The translations under genes were made by a program, and so were the position numbers. The notes beneath the pieces are model-generated. The model worked only from the letters and a program-made list of their open reading frames with translations, did no database searches and was not told the DNA's origin. This document shows positions 21,828 through 33,093 of a DNA stretch of 46,221 nt, one piece after another (position 1 is the stretch's first letter; every line of letters begins with the position of its first letter). Source of the stretch: Polymyxa betae (lineage: Eukaryota > Endomyxa > Phytomyxea > Plasmodiophorida > Plasmodiophoridae); NCBI GenBank assembly GCA_003693705.1, contig RBZT01000817.1, forward strand, positions 1 to 46,221, given 5' to 3'.

Positions 21828-22406
21828 GGCATGTTGCAAGCCTAATAGGTTTCCTCGCTGATGCTCGCCATTCCAGTGAATTCAGGACTTCACGATGGAT
21901 GGGAGCTACCATACGGATTCCCACGGGCGGCTGCGCATCCCATTCAATGATGAGATTAATCCACTATTTGGGAACAGCTGCTGGAAATTACAGACAGCTT
22001 CATGATTTCTCTAAAGCACATAATACTGAGTTCTATTTACAATTGGCGAAAAGTGCAGGAACGCTTCTAGACGGCGCACAATTCAGAGACAGTTGTTTGA
22101 AGTTATGACCAGCAGCGGAAGTTGCCTTTTCGTCTTCTATCCATTTCTTTATCATCAACAGCCCCATGATGGATATTTTTGAGCGATCATTCAATTTTCA
22201 TCATGATTTTTGTGAGATGTGAACCCGGCGCAACTCTTTCACACATTCATTGAGCAGATATGTCCAAAGATCCCATTTGCGCAATGGCAGCCGAGGATAT
22301 TGAAGAGACAGCAACCAAAATCACTGAAAAAATCAAGGATTTGGTGGTTCCCACATTCCCACACTCTAGAAGGGATGATGGAATAGAAACTACATTATTG
22401 TAGCCA
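21828..22406. other. Intergenic, no gene seen
   Basis: Plus-strand open frame 21767-22108 overlaps the small gene in another frame and is treated as a shadow. The rest shows nothing recognisable. Confidence 0.4.
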
Positions 22407-22493
22407 GCCCGCGTAGCTCAATCGGTAGAGCGTGGGACTCTTACAGATGTAGGGTTCATCCCAAGGCTGCGGGTTCGAGCCCCGCCGTGGGTT
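22407..22493 (+). tRNA. tRNA-Lys (anticodon CUU) with a 14-nt intron
   Basis: The arms fold canonically: D arm TAGCTCAATCGGTAGAGC, anticodon stem GGGA/TCCC, and T arm GCGGGTTCGAGCCCCGC. The anticodon CTT and A37 are followed by an inserted CAGATGTAGGGTTC before A38, the canonical place for nuclear tRNA introns. A strong T run follows as the polymerase III terminator. Confidence 0.92.
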
Positions 22494-22537
22494 AATTTTT
22501 TTTTCGATGGAATGATAAAATCGTAGCGTTCTTAAAC

Positions 22538-22630
22538 AGGAATGGATTGGATCGGACTCCACTATTTGTTACTACCTTTCGGCAGAGTGGCGGCGTGCGG
22601 GGCCTAAACCGAGATCCAGGTTCTGCTTTA
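22538..22630 (-). repeat. Dispersed repeat copy C
   Basis: Read on the minus strand, this copy carries the GCCGCCACTCTGCC-like core and ends in ATCCAATCC, as in the other copies. It lies about 45 bp after tRNA-Lys. Confidence 0.4.
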
Positions 22631-22941
22631 TATTTTCGGAGATAAATCAGCCCATAAATCATAATCGAATTTCAGCCCTTCAGAGGGCTTAGGGACTTTG
22701 ACAATGAAGGCAGCCACCTGTCGCACCAATCCTACAGAGAACCCTTCAAGAGGCTGTCGATATTCCCTGCTGTATATCTCCCCTGCTGTATATCTCACAT
22801 CCAGCTATCTTTGCTTTGCGAAAAAAAATTCCCATTATTTTGCTATGTGTCCATCATGTTTTCATGATCTGAGATAAGCTCACCAGAAGCACTATTTAAA
22901 TCATACTGTTCTGCGGCAAAAAATGCCTGATAATAAAGAAC
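22631..22941. other. Intergenic, nothing recognised
   Basis: A short near-duplicate of CCCTGCTGTATATCTC occurs twice in tandem around 22767-22798. No gene is seen. Confidence 0.4.
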
Positions 22942-23013
22942 AGGAGCCACTGGGATTTGAACCCAGGACCTGAGGATCTGCAATCCTCCGCTCTGCCACT
23001 GAGCTATAACGCC
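22942..23013 (-). tRNA. tRNA-Cys (anticodon GCA)
   Basis: The cloverleaf has anticodon loop TTGCAGA on a GAGGA/TCCTC stem, D arm AGCTCAGTGGCAGAGC, and T arm CTGGGTTCAAATCCCAG. The acceptor stem GGCGTTA/TGGCTCC has one C-U mismatch at 3-70 and two G-U pairs. U73 fits cysteine identity. There is no intron. A functional gene is likely, although the mismatch is unusual. Confidence 0.88.
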
Positions 23014-23424
23014 TTTATACCGATTCCCGTTCTATTTGAGAACAGATACACATGTAGGCCAGATTATTTGAGGATTCAGCATTAATGCCGTATCAATTCA
23101 GTGTGGTTGCCATAAAAATCTTCTAGATAGTGTTCATTGCTATTCAGATAACGTTTTAGTGCTGTCTGCTGAAAATGAATCACTTGGTTTCGTCCAGCAC
23201 AAGGTAGCCTCCTGTTAGGCAAAGAGTACTATCATCGTATGTGATTACAGGAAACCTGAATGGCATGTCCGATTAAAGCATTCCGATGAGCAGCTATTCA
23301 ATCGGCGCATAATGAAACTACCCAGTTTAATGACTATAATTACAAAATTACCAAGACTCTGTCATCATTATTTCTTCATCAAAATCAAGCTGGCCCGAGT
23401 GAGCCCATGGAATGCTCCGAAGTC
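23014..23424. other. Intergenic, nothing recognised
   Basis: No coding or RNA signal is seen between tRNA-Cys and the next repeat copy. Confidence 0.5.
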
Positions 23425-23545
23425 TAGATATAAAAGCTCCTGAAGATACTGAAGATAAGATTCCCGAATACTTTTGGCTTTGCGCCATGGAGATGGCGCC
23501 GCCTGTTGACAAAAGATCAGCAAACTAACTAAGTCCAATTTGACA
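23425..23545 (+). repeat. Dispersed repeat copy D
   Basis: It contains GCGCCGCCTGTTGAC followed by AAAAGATCAGCAAACTAACTA, clearly the same core as copies A and B, but its tail is degraded to a single TCCAA. Confidence 0.5.
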
Positions 23546-23570
23546 GGTCGTCGCAAGCAACAATTTCAAT

Positions 23571-24172
23571 ATGGCGGCTGTTTCTGTCGCGAATGCACAG
23601 GTGATGGCAACCCGAAGATGTATTTTTTCGTCAACATCCTGAATGATCACTGTGAATCAGCAGATTATGTTTCCATCGCATCACACTTGATGATAATGTT
23701 ACATTATTTGTCTGCCTATTCATCTTAATCCTTTGCAAACGTCATTGATGACGATGGTATGCCACTCTCTTGTCCCTCTAACCCGAAATAAATATCAATT
23801 TCCATCCTCTATTAAGCACTCTCATTATCTCCAGGATCCTTCATACGACAAGAGGCGGCTCTCAACGATCCTATCGCCAATGCTTATGCCGATATCTCGA
23901 ACATCGGCAGCACCACAGTCATCAAGTGCCTTGTGCCCAACTCCAGACGTACTACCCCGGGAACCTTTTCTTCTTTCAGAAATGGGTGGATTTGAATACG
24001 ATAAGCGCAGAAATCCATCCACAACCGATCGGAGTGTCATCATACCGCCCCGAGAGCGCAAAATGTATTGAAATCGAAAGACTCTGGTTATTTCGGATAA
24101 TGAAGGGATGTCTCGATCTGATGATGAGAAGATCGAGGTAGTCTGGGAACAGTACCAACGAAATCGATATTA
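23571..24172 (+). CDS. Possible multi-exon gene, unresolved
   Basis: An ATG at 23571 opens MAAVSVANAQ up to a gt donor. A polypyrimidine-rich acceptor (tctccag) lies at about 23834. Downstream, one frame reads EAALNDPIANAYADISNIG and TTVIKCLVPNS, and another continues MGGFEYDKRRNP and later an acidic SDNEGMSRSDDEKIEVVW segment. The stretches look protein-like, but I could not join them without a very short (31-nt) intron or an in-frame TGA at about 24069. It may be a real gene with tiny introns or a decayed one. Confidence 0.3.
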
Positions 24173-24298
24173 AGAAATAGCTGACTTTACAATCGAACAG
24201 TTTCCTGCCCTCGTTATTCGCCTTGCTATACTGTTACAAATATGACAAATGGGACAACCCGGGGGTCAACCGCCAACACATTCTCGTGTCCTAGAGCT

Positions 24299-24371
24299 GC
24301 CGACATAGCTCAGTTGGGAGAGCGTACGACTGAAGATCGTAAGGTCGCGTGTTCGATCCACGCTGGTGGCA
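24299..24371 (+). tRNA. tRNA-Phe (anticodon GAA)
   Basis: It has 73 nt, anticodon loop CTGAAGA on a TACGA/TCGTA stem, D arm AGCTCAGTTGGGAGAGC, T arm GCGTGTTCGATCCACGC, and A73. The acceptor stem GCCGACA/TGGTGGC has one A-G mismatch. There is no intron. Confidence 0.92.
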
Positions 24372-24977
24372 TTGCTTTTTGTGATAAAACATTGTATTTT
24401 TTCTCACACGGAGTGGTCGCACGGGTGCTTCAGGCTCACATTCATGGTCGCTGTTGTTATTGATTATTTCTAATAAATCATTCCCAAGGCTTTACCGCTG
24501 TCGCAGGTATTGCATTATGCTCATTACAGTAGTGCCGTTAGCAATAGATGCTTTTGCGTAGGTGACATCGCATGTGAAAACTTTCGTCTTCGAATGAATT
24601 TCGTTTTGCAGATTCTACAGACAGGACCACCTTGATTTCACAGCCGACATCTTGTGAAGCAATCGGCGGAAAATTAAAGTACAAAACGGAAAATAAATCT
24701 AGGACTCAAATGCGAATGTATTTTATACAGCTGCGGCATCGCTGACAACAATTGAGCAGCTACTGAACACGCAGATCGAGATCAAAAACTTCGATCCCGC
24801 AGTAGTAAACGTTTGAATGAAGAGCACATCGCGTCTTGAGCCACGTTCAAACAGCTCACAACACGACGAAATGATGGAGACCGTAAAGATCTCGATTCGC
24901 TCGAAGCAGATGCAACTTTGATGACACCAACAGATCCTGAAACAGCATCACTCAGCATCGTAATGTAGGCCAGAACA
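24372..24977. other. Intergenic, no gene seen
   Basis: Only accidental short frames occur between tRNA-Phe and the 3' end of the next minus-strand gene. Confidence 0.5.
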
Positions 24978-27184
24978 TTAAAGACACTTCACACTTTCAA
25001 AGCCAGCGAAGACAATTGCCAAAATCAAACAGGGTAACGAGACATAAAAGGGAAAAGAGGCATAAAAAGCTTGACAAGAAAACGCATTATTATAATGTTA
25101 AAATTATGAAAAAAAAAAACATCAGCTGGAACTCACCGGTGACTTTACCGTCGTCCTCAACCGAGAGCGACGCATTCGGGTCGAGTTCCAGGAAGTCGGG
25201 CGAGACGCAGTCCGGGACGGCACTGGACCAAGTTAGGTCCGCATCCAGGCGCACGAGGTCGTCGGCGTCCGCCTGACGCTCGAACACTACCGCGGACTGA
25301 TCCAGCGGGAACAGTGCAAGCCGCAGCTTGGCCGCCGCAGAATCGAACGAAAACGCCGCCTGCACGGACAGGCGGGCCAGTACGGCCCGCGCCACCTCGT
25401 ACTCGTGGGAGATGACGGCGCGGTCGTTAACGGCGGCAGATTTGCTGGAGAGACAGCCGTCAGTGACAAGGTAACGAGATCGCAGAAATGACGTTACGCG
25501 ATATGACTGACGCGGGCTTGAAGGATGTCAGCGATAGGACGAAGGGCGGCGATGATCTCCTTCACGGATGCGTCACGGACTCTGTAACGAGATTGTCGAT
25601 CAGTAACGTGACCAGGCAGGATTTCATGACGAATGCGTTACTCCGGGAGATTGACAGTAGGAAGTTCAGCGCAGAGTTTCGTGACGAACGGATACAGAGA
25701 GCGAGGCACCGGCTCACTCAGGCGCAAAACAGAGCTGATACCGTGAGACTCCTGACCAAGCAGACGTAACGCAATCGGAACTGTTAGTAACTCATCACGA
25801 TCCGAGGGCCTGTACGTCCACATCCACACCGTCAGTATTTTTTTCCAAAGTTCGAAAAATGCAACTTGCGACGAAACCAGCTGAAATTTACTCTGCATCC
25901 AACAACAAGACGATGATGTGACAAAAACTAACGTTACTAAAATTTACGTTACCAAAACTTTATGATTCCAAACATTAAGTCAGCCAAAAAATCAAAATTG
26001 TGAGATAATACAGCAGCATTGAAAGTGAAAAGCGCAGGGCCAAACTTACGGCAGTTGTAGAATGCGCAGTCCGTGATGTTCAACCCATTTCATGAACCTT
26101 TCTGATATTGAAGAGACTGTTCCAACATCGGGTGTATCACAGCGGACCAGTCTACGGACATAATGAAGGAACTTATTCACGATCTCGTCGCTGGACACTT
26201 GCGTGGTGGCACTCCGACCCCACCACCCCCGCAGACTGATTTTAGGTGCGGGCGTGGCCTCCAGATTCAGCTCGTTGACGAAGCCGTCGAATCGGTCCGA
26301 GCAACCCGGCATCATCCAGGTGCGGATATCTGCGAGTATGACGTCGCCGTCCGATGAGGGAGCGAAATGCGATTCCAACAGCGCCACGCAGTCCTGCACC
26401 AGGAGCTGGTCCGGTACGACCAGGTCGGCGATCGGTTTGGGCGGCGATCGATCCGTCAGATGGCGTATCAAGAGCGTGGCGGAGGCCAATTGCAAGAGAG
26501 GCCGCGCCACCTGGACCTCCATCCCCATCTTTAATTGAGTCGTGGTGACATGCGCCTCAATGTCGCGAGACGCCGACACCACATAGGACAGTTCCGCCAG
26601 AGTCAGATTCCATAAGAACAGATCCTATACAGCACAGAGTTAACGTAAATGTACGCGACTCGACACGTAAAGTGTCGTTACTTGAAAAGTAAGCATGCGT
26701 TTTCGAAACCGAAATCAACAGTAATGTTAGGAAAGATGTGAAGATGTGTTACATACAGGTTTATTATGTTTCAATGTGAGATATACGAGAGGGAGTCCAT
26801 ATATAGACTCGTTACATAGATATCGAGCACAATCCATCCAACATCTCAGACGGGCCTGCACGTCGCAGTCGTTCTGGACGGCGCGATGAGCAAACAATTT
26901 CGTGCGGATCTCTTCGGGGATTTTATCATAAAGACGTTGCGCGCTTGGTAACGTTGCCTACGTGAACATGCGTCAGTCCAGGCGACGACCCGAATACCAG
27001 ATGGTATCGTTACATCGGACTCTACGAGTGTAACGCTGAAGACAGTTGTCAATTGCTCCGTACTCAGCGACGGGTACAGCACCGACAGACTAGCAGGGGG
27101 GACGCCGGCCTCCGTCAGCAGCAGCGTCGTGCAGGCCCCCAGGGCCAGCACGACCAATAGATAAGAGTGAGCTATCGTCATCAA
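24978..27184 (-). CDS. Candidate secreted or single-pass membrane protein, family member 2
   Basis: The protein starts with a signal peptide, MMTIAHSYLLVVLALGACTT, at 27184. Exons I can join in phase: the first to about 27013 (ending VESD); then ATLPSAQRLYDKIPEEIRTK and on to LTLKHNKP; then DLFLWNLTLAELSYVV to ILQLP (26625-26046 region); SKFQLVSSQVAFFELWKK to LPTVNLPE; VRDASVKEIIAALRPIAD; KSAAVNDRAVISHEYEVA to DDGKVT; and a last short exon. Three introns begin GTAAC, are 53-60 nt and have CTGAC or CTGAT near the 3' end. The last exon encodes a hydrophobic LPCLILAIVFAGF stretch before the stop at 24978, which could be a membrane anchor. The rest is helical with no known domain. The signal peptide (VVLALG) resembles those of the genes at 16.3-18.1 and 38-39.6 kb. 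Confidence 0.65.
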
Positions 27185-27189
27185 TGGCA

Positions 27190-27870
27190 GAATTAGGAAT
27201 GAAGGTCCAATCGGAAGATTCCCTCATCGGACTGCGAGACTAAACTGAGGATTGATCGGACTGCGAAAATCGAAGAAAATTCCTTCTTTGGATCCGATCT
27301 GAAATCATCAAAACAGTGCGTGATTGATCCCACCAGATCAATAAATATTTCGAGGCCCAAAATAAAATCGACAAAGTTGAATAGATAGATTCATCTGGTG
27401 AAATACCAATTGAAACCGGTACATTAACACCAGCAAGAAAGACGATTCCCAAAGGCATAAAGATGATCCGAACCATGGTACGAGTAGCTGACCTCGTAGA
27501 GATGCCGCCAGTATCCAATGGCGTAACAACCAGAATAAACCAGATTCAATCAAATCTTCAAGAAAACCCTAAACCAGAGAAATATTCCAGTAACAGTGAT
27601 ATGCTGAAGCGACACTCCGCATCAATGAAAGATCAGAAGTTCGTGAGAGCTCGCAGATTGAACCTTTTTTAAGCAATCAGGTCACCGGTTCGACTCCGCA
27701 TTGACAACTTGTTTTTTTGTTGAAAAAGGTTTAATGAATGCACATGATGTATTCAATTAAGACCACAATTTTTCATCTGGTATTTTATGCGAGATCGTCG
27801 GGTACGGTACGACTCGCCAATAGAAGTGACATGTCACAGGAGCATGGCGACGTCATTCTGGCCCCAGGTG
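27190..27870. other. Intergenic between divergent genes
   Basis: This separates the secreted gene (minus) from the CEP131-like gene (plus). AT-rich, with a telomere-like AACCCTAAACC at about 27567. A possible non-coding leader exon of the CEP131-like gene ends near 27868. No other gene is supported. Confidence 0.4.
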
Positions 27871-27874
27871 GGAG

Positions 27875-30274
27875 ATGACGTCGTCACCTGCGGATGCGGA
27901 CACAGCGAAGACCGCGGTCCAGTCGCTGTTCACGTTTCTGGATGAATGCGGGGCGGCGTCCGTCGATGAGAACCGCCCGCCGCAGCAGCATCCCGCGACG
28001 GACGCCGTGACGGGCGTCACCCCGAAACTGCAGGCCGAGAACGCCATCAGCAAGGTCAAATGCCAGCTGGTCGATATGAAACTCGCCGAGAAACGTGATC
28101 GCAATCGGATCGCGGCGCTCGAGGCCGCACTGGCCCAGGCCAAACATCAGGTCAGACTCTCCGAGTTTGAAATATTATTTTTTTTGTTAAATTTTATATA
28201 TATTTTTTGGTAGAAATGTCACAATTTTTCAATATTTTTTCAAGCAAAAACTCTGCAGAAATGCTCACTAAAATATATTTTTACACTTATAAAATTTTTT
28301 AAATTAAATCTGATTACCCTAACCCTAACCCCTAATGAATGTATTTTTGACTGACGAATTTATATTCCTAGATGGAGGCGGAGGTGCGGAACGCGCAAGC
28401 CGACTTGCAGGCGAAACTCCATGACCAGAAGGTCGAGTACGACCGCGCCTTGCAACGCCAGCTGCAGTTCGTGGACCAGCTGCTGGCTGATAAGAAGGCG
28501 CTCACGGAGAAGGTCGAGGCCCAGGTTCGCGACCACACAAATTTCCGCCAAAACCGATGTGTTTTTTTGTGATTTCTACTCTGTTTGAAAAACATTTATT
28601 GGCTTTTGTAGTGCGATATTTCGAAACTCTAAACTGTCGGGCTTCAGGTTGTGATAGCTGAGCAAGTCCGAGCGTCGGCGGCGTCCGAAGCTCGCGAACG
28701 CGAACATGCCTGGAATCTGCGTATCGACAAGATGCGCCGCGACTGGGAGGAGAACGAACGCGCCCGGCGCACGCTCTGGGCCAACGAAAAGACCGAGGTA
28801 ACATTACAAATCTTCATCACTTCCTCTCTTAAAACTTCTTCTTCTTGCATCAAAAATGTTTTTTTCTTCTTTTTGCAAGATTTTTTTATTCGATTTTTAT
28901 TTGATAATTTTGACAATCTCATTACAGATTATTCGAGCGCGAATATTGAACGAAATGCAAAAAGCCGGAGATAGTCGGACCAGTCGGATAACACGCGAAC
29001 TCAACGACCGTCACCAATCGGAGCTGTCCGCACTGCGCGCCGCGTGCGAACGTGACACACTGACTCGCGTGGCCGCTGCCAAGGCCGCCCTCACCGCCGA
29101 ATTCGACGATCGGCTCCGGCAGCTGGAGGCCAATCGACTCGACGAAATCAAGCGCAGCCTGGCCCAACACCAGGCCGCCGTACTGGCTCTGCGCCAGGAG
29201 TTGCTGACGCAGTTCGAGGCGGAGCGACGCCTTTGGGAGAAAGACCGCGATCGCGAGCTGTCGGAAGTCCGTAAGCTGTTGGAGACGGAGAAGCTCAACA
29301 TGGTCGCACTCCGTGATGGACACCGTGACGACCTGGACAAAGTCCGTCGCAAAGCGCAGCTCGAGGTGGCGAAACATAAGGACCGCCTGCAGGCGCAGTT
29401 CGAAGCGCACCGAGCCGATTGGCTGCGCGAGTCCGAATCGCAACTCCGAGACAAGGAGCGCGCACTCCGCGACCGTGTCGTGTCGGAACGCGACGCGCAG
29501 ATCCGCGTGATCGTGGAGCGGCTCAGTCAGGAGGCCGCCGACAAAGACGCGCGTTGGGACAAACAGCGACGTAACGAAGTTGAGTCGATAACGAAACAGC
29601 TGGAGCGGGTCGAGGCCTCCTGGACGGACCGGTACGACCAGCTGATGGGGAAGTTTCGGGATGCGTGTGAGAGAGCGGAAGAGGCGCGGAAGGCTGCGAC
29701 AGAGGCCAAGGAAGACCGGGCGGTGTTGCTTCGGAGGAAAGAAGAGGCGGAGGCCGCGCTCGGAAGGCTGGAGGCCACGCGCGCCGTCGAACTGGAACAG
29801 AACGCCGAACAGCTCGACAAGGACCGAGTCGAATGGCGCCAGGCACTGGACCAGGCGCAGGCCGCGGAAAAAGCCGTCCGCGAGGCCGCCGTCCTCGCCC
29901 AGGCAGAGATTGATAGGAGACTCCGCGAGGTAGTTTACACTCAATTTCTATCAAAAGTTTTTATGTATTTTTTTGCAAAATGTTTCGAGAAAATTTTCTC
30001 GTCATTTTTTCATCATTATTTCAAATTTGTCGCCAACGATAATTTGATTAAAAAATTTGGCGATGGCGACGGATGAATTGATGCGAATGTGGTTTAGGTG
30101 GAGGCGCGACGGGATGATGAGATGGTACAGGTGGAGGGCAAAGTCCGTGCGGCCATGACCCGGAAAGATGCCACGATCAGTACTCTGCGAAATCAGCTGG
30201 AATCGAAAGAGATGCAGCTGGAACAGATGCGTCGCGCTCTTGATAAACATAAACGGGACCTACTCGGCCTGTAA
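27875..30274 (+). CDS. CEP131/AZI1-like centriolar-ciliary coiled-coil protein
   Basis: Five exons (27875-28150, 28372-28524, 28648-28797, 28928-29929, 30098-30274), all in phase 0, give 585 residues. After a short acidic start (TFLDECGAASVDENRP) the protein is almost continuous coiled coil. Segment order and sequence resemble the C-terminal half of CEP131: ITRELNDRHQSELSALRAAC, then RDKERALRDRVVSERDAQIR, then KVRAAMTRKDATISTLRNQL, matching the conserved ELREEIRKGRDKEIELVIHR and VKTALARKEEAVSSLR blocks. CEP131 sits at centriolar satellites and basal bodies and is needed for cilia or flagella. Human CEP131 is about 1080 residues; this one lacks the long N-terminal part. Generic coiled coil could mimic the match, but the order of landmarks argues for homology. 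Confidence 0.72.
28315..28335. repeat. Short CCCTAA tract in intron 1 of the CEP131-like gene
   Basis: Three CCCTAA units (TACCCTAACCCTAACCCCTA) lie inside the first intron. They use the TTAGGG-type unit, unlike the TTTAGGG units at 14.14 kb. Confidence 0.6.
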
Positions 30275-31228
30275 CATATATCAGTAATCTACCCTAAACC
30301 TGATAATGACTAGTCACTTGGTCGCCAGACACAAGTTTAAGGGTTTAGGGCTTTCTTGGTCCGTCTGTAGCTGCTCCGGCTACTCTATTCACCAACTATT
30401 CACAGAATCAGGTTAAAAATTGCGTTCATTTTGAGACCGCTTCAAAAAACATCTAACACATCTTGAATCGTCACTCTGTTGAGATTCATAGAATGGTGGT
30501 TTGAGAATACCAGATTCTGAAAAGTCTCGCATTGGTACAATGAATAAAGTTGCCTTCGCTGGCGCCCATTGACCTGGGTCGTGCACTCATTCCGACCAAG
30601 TCGGCCCGTCAGCCGAAAATCGCCATTCCAGATGGGGATTTTGAGAGCCCATCCAGACGAAAATAGGCCAGGCTTTTTTAGACTACGAATGTCTTGTTAT
30701 TCAAGAATAAACAATCGCTTCCGCTGAATCACAGTTGAGAATCGAGAGGCTTAGATATTGGTTGAAATCCACCAATCCATAAAGTCAAGGATACGATACC
30801 CTGGTTTTGATGAGGATATCTGATTCCACTTCTGTGCTTACTTATGAATTGCCCCATCTGTTCAGGATCTTCATCGGCAAACTGACAGCGGAATAACGAT
30901 CTATAAAGACAATGCTTTATTCACATATTTCATTAACATGAATTGGGCCCTTCGCGATATGATGAATAAACTTTGGAGTCGTGGTTCGTGGATATCTGTT
31001 GGAACTCGCCATCTTAATCCTAGAAGTTTTTGAAGCCATCTACAGAATCTGATCATGTTCTGTGATATTCGAGATTTTTGTATTCAGTTTATGTCAAGTT
31101 GGTAAGAGTGATCATTATCGTTTATATGCGGACTTGGAATTCCTAGACAAGCCATAGTCACGTTCCAGAACAATGGGATATGTTCCGAGCCGAGTATCAG
31201 AGGCCAACCTTCACCATAACAATATCAG
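30275..31228. other. Intergenic, no gene seen
   Basis: Low coding potential; includes a degenerate telomere-like GGGTTTAGGGC at about 30340. Confidence 0.5.
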
Positions 31229-31600
31229 ATGCAATGGACGACACGACCTTGCGATAACCCTACGGCCCCAGCCTCACCCCATATCAATCGGGACACCGCT
31301 CCAGCAGTGGCGGATGTCACCACTGGAACACGACCGCGCAGCCCGGGGCCAGTACGTCCGCCCGGGTCGCGCGAATGGCGCGGCTACTTACACGACCAGT
31401 CGGAATGTTTCGTGACCCCGCAAGGTGTTCTGGTGTGCGACCCGCTCTATGTCAGCGGACTGATTCATCCCGTGGGCGAGTACGACGTGGAAGGCCGCCC
31501 CCTCGTCCGACTGTATCATGCCGGGAGATGGTATCTGGGGATGCTCCGCTGTCCGGACCAGTTCCTGGCTGTATCACGGGACGCTGATCTCGGGTCGTAA
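31229..31600 (+). CDS. 123-residue GC-rich ORF, unknown
   Basis: A single open frame with clearly higher GC than its surroundings. The N-terminal half is Pro/Thr/Arg-rich and probably disordered. The C-terminal half looks folded: GYLHDQSECFVTPQGVLVCD, then VGEYDVEGRPLVRLYHAGRW, then LGMLRCPDQFLAV. No signal peptide or membrane segment is seen. It may be a single-exon gene or an exon of a larger one. The family is not recognised. Confidence 0.4.
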   Translation: MQWTTRPCDNPTAPASPHINRDTAPAVADVTTGTRPRSPGPVRPPGSREWRGYLHDQSECFVTPQGVLVCDPLYVSGLIHPVGEYDVEGRPLVRLYHAGRWYLGMLRCPDQFLAVSRDADLGS

Positions 31601-32837
31601 CATAACACGCGGGAGATGGTCGTCATGCGGATTTTGTTCACTGTAATAATTGTTATAGAGTACGGTGAGATGATATCGGAGATTGTATTGTGTGTGTAGA
31701 TAGGCAGAAAGACTGAGGGTCATTCACAGAATTGTGATCTGAAGCATGGCTCGTTGTAGGCTGGATGATGCCAGTGCGTAATGTTATCCCAAAATTGACC
31801 CTGTGATGTATCGTATATTGTGCGGCTTTATGTACATGATACGCAGAGCTCAGTGCTGAGCGCATTTTGTCTGGTGCTTTCCCTTTCTCGAGAGAAGTAA
31901 TCTTCAGATGCGGACTCTATGGTCCCAATCGCAAGAAATCGACTTATACAACGACCCGACGGTTCCGTAAACTTCTCTATTGCAACCACCAATCTCAACG
32001 AATCAGACGTCAAATGCGAATCGCTTCGACATCGACAATGATGTTTTTATATAACAGTAGATAAGTGATATCTCATCAATCAGGACAACGTGTTTTATTC
32101 CAGCTTTCATTGCTTCGGATCTATAGAGAGGCGGAGTTTATTTGATCAATTTTAGGCAATCAGCTCGCTGGAATTTATACCATCAATTTTGCGCCCGTCT
32201 TGAAGAATTTCCATCATTATGACAGTTTAGCAGGATCGGTGGCGAATTGTGTCTTCCTGAGACGAGTTAGGGTTTGACGGACTCATCCCGATGGATCAAT
32301 ATCTCTGATTAGACATTGACATTGATTGACACAGCATTCCAATCTATCTGGAATATGATAGGGCCATACACTATACTATATAGGACAAGGGCAGATTCTC
32401 TCTCTTTTGCAATCGTGATACCTGTTTCAAGATGTAAAGGGCGAAGGCTCGATGACGGATGGAAGGCTGCGCGTCCTTCGACAGACAGAAACCTTTCCCT
32501 CTTGTACAGTAAAGTGCTCGAGTATATCGAACGGCGGAGTCAGGTTCTGGAAGCCTATCATTGAAAGGATCTCCCATTTCTATTCGGGAATCTCTGATGT
32601 CTGAATGTATGTATGGAGTGGAGGCTGCCTTCATGGTGAAACATGCCAATATGGGCTAGATACAAAAACGTAGCCCCAAATTCCAGGATCGTACTGGCCG
32701 CTTTTGTGGTGGTGTTAGGTCACTCACATGAGCCGAGCCTGTCAGATTTGACGGAGTATTGTCAGAATAGTACGGTGCAGCATAGTCACATGACGGAGAC
32801 GGGGCTTCTGAAAAAATAAACGGAGTTTTTTTGTACT
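31601..32837. other. Intergenic, no supported gene
   Basis: Short frames on both strands show no domain. A telomere-like TTAGGGTTTG occurs near 32268. Confidence 0.5.
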
Positions 32838-33074
32838 TTACACGGAAGTATATTGAGAGCTCGGGGACAGGCGCTCGTCGAGCTGGCCCAAATTCGGGAT
32901 CATGGTTATAGGACTTTCGTAATGATGAAAGAGTTGTATCATTTGGTGATAAGGTACAAAGATTCCCTTTGATAGGACCTCATTACGTAGAAGATCTCCA
33001 AGTGTAACAAAGGGTCGAACCACTCTTCGACCCGGGTTAACTGGGTCAAACGCGCTGAAATCTCTACGGGCCAT
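32838..33074 (-). CDS. Small ORF downstream of the retrotransposon, 78 residues
   Basis: An ATG at 33074 opens MARRDFSAFDPVNPGRRVVR, followed by FVTLGDLLRNEVLSKGIFVP and an ending rich in polar residues. The stop overlaps a possible gt donor (GTGTAAAG), so a further exon may exist. The start codon lies 3 bp from the (TC)n tract that borders the R2-like element, so the retroelement sits in what would be the 5' leader of this gene. The family is unknown. Confidence 0.4.
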   Translation of the reverse strand: MARRDFSAFDPVNPGRRVVRPFVTLGDLLRNEVLSKGIFVPYHQMIQLFHHYESPITMIPNLGQLDERLSPSSQYTSV

Positions 33075-33077
33075 TTG

Positions 33078-33092
33078 TCTCTCTCTCTCTCT
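33078..33092. repeat. (TC)n tract at the 3' side of the R2-like element
   Basis: Seven to eight TC units followed directly by TGTGTGTAT, where the element's 3' end begins on the minus strand. Confidence 0.85.
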
Positions 33093-33093
33093 G

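Noticed and set aside
25488-25769. 93-residue plus-strand ORF inside the secreted-protein gene
   Set aside because: The minus strand here has three exons with matching phases and good introns, so the plus frame is a shadow.
28922-29954. Long minus-strand open frames (340 and 143 residues) opposite the CEP131-like exon
   Set aside because: They are antisense shadows of a GC-rich coiled-coil exon; the plus strand has phase-consistent introns and family landmarks.
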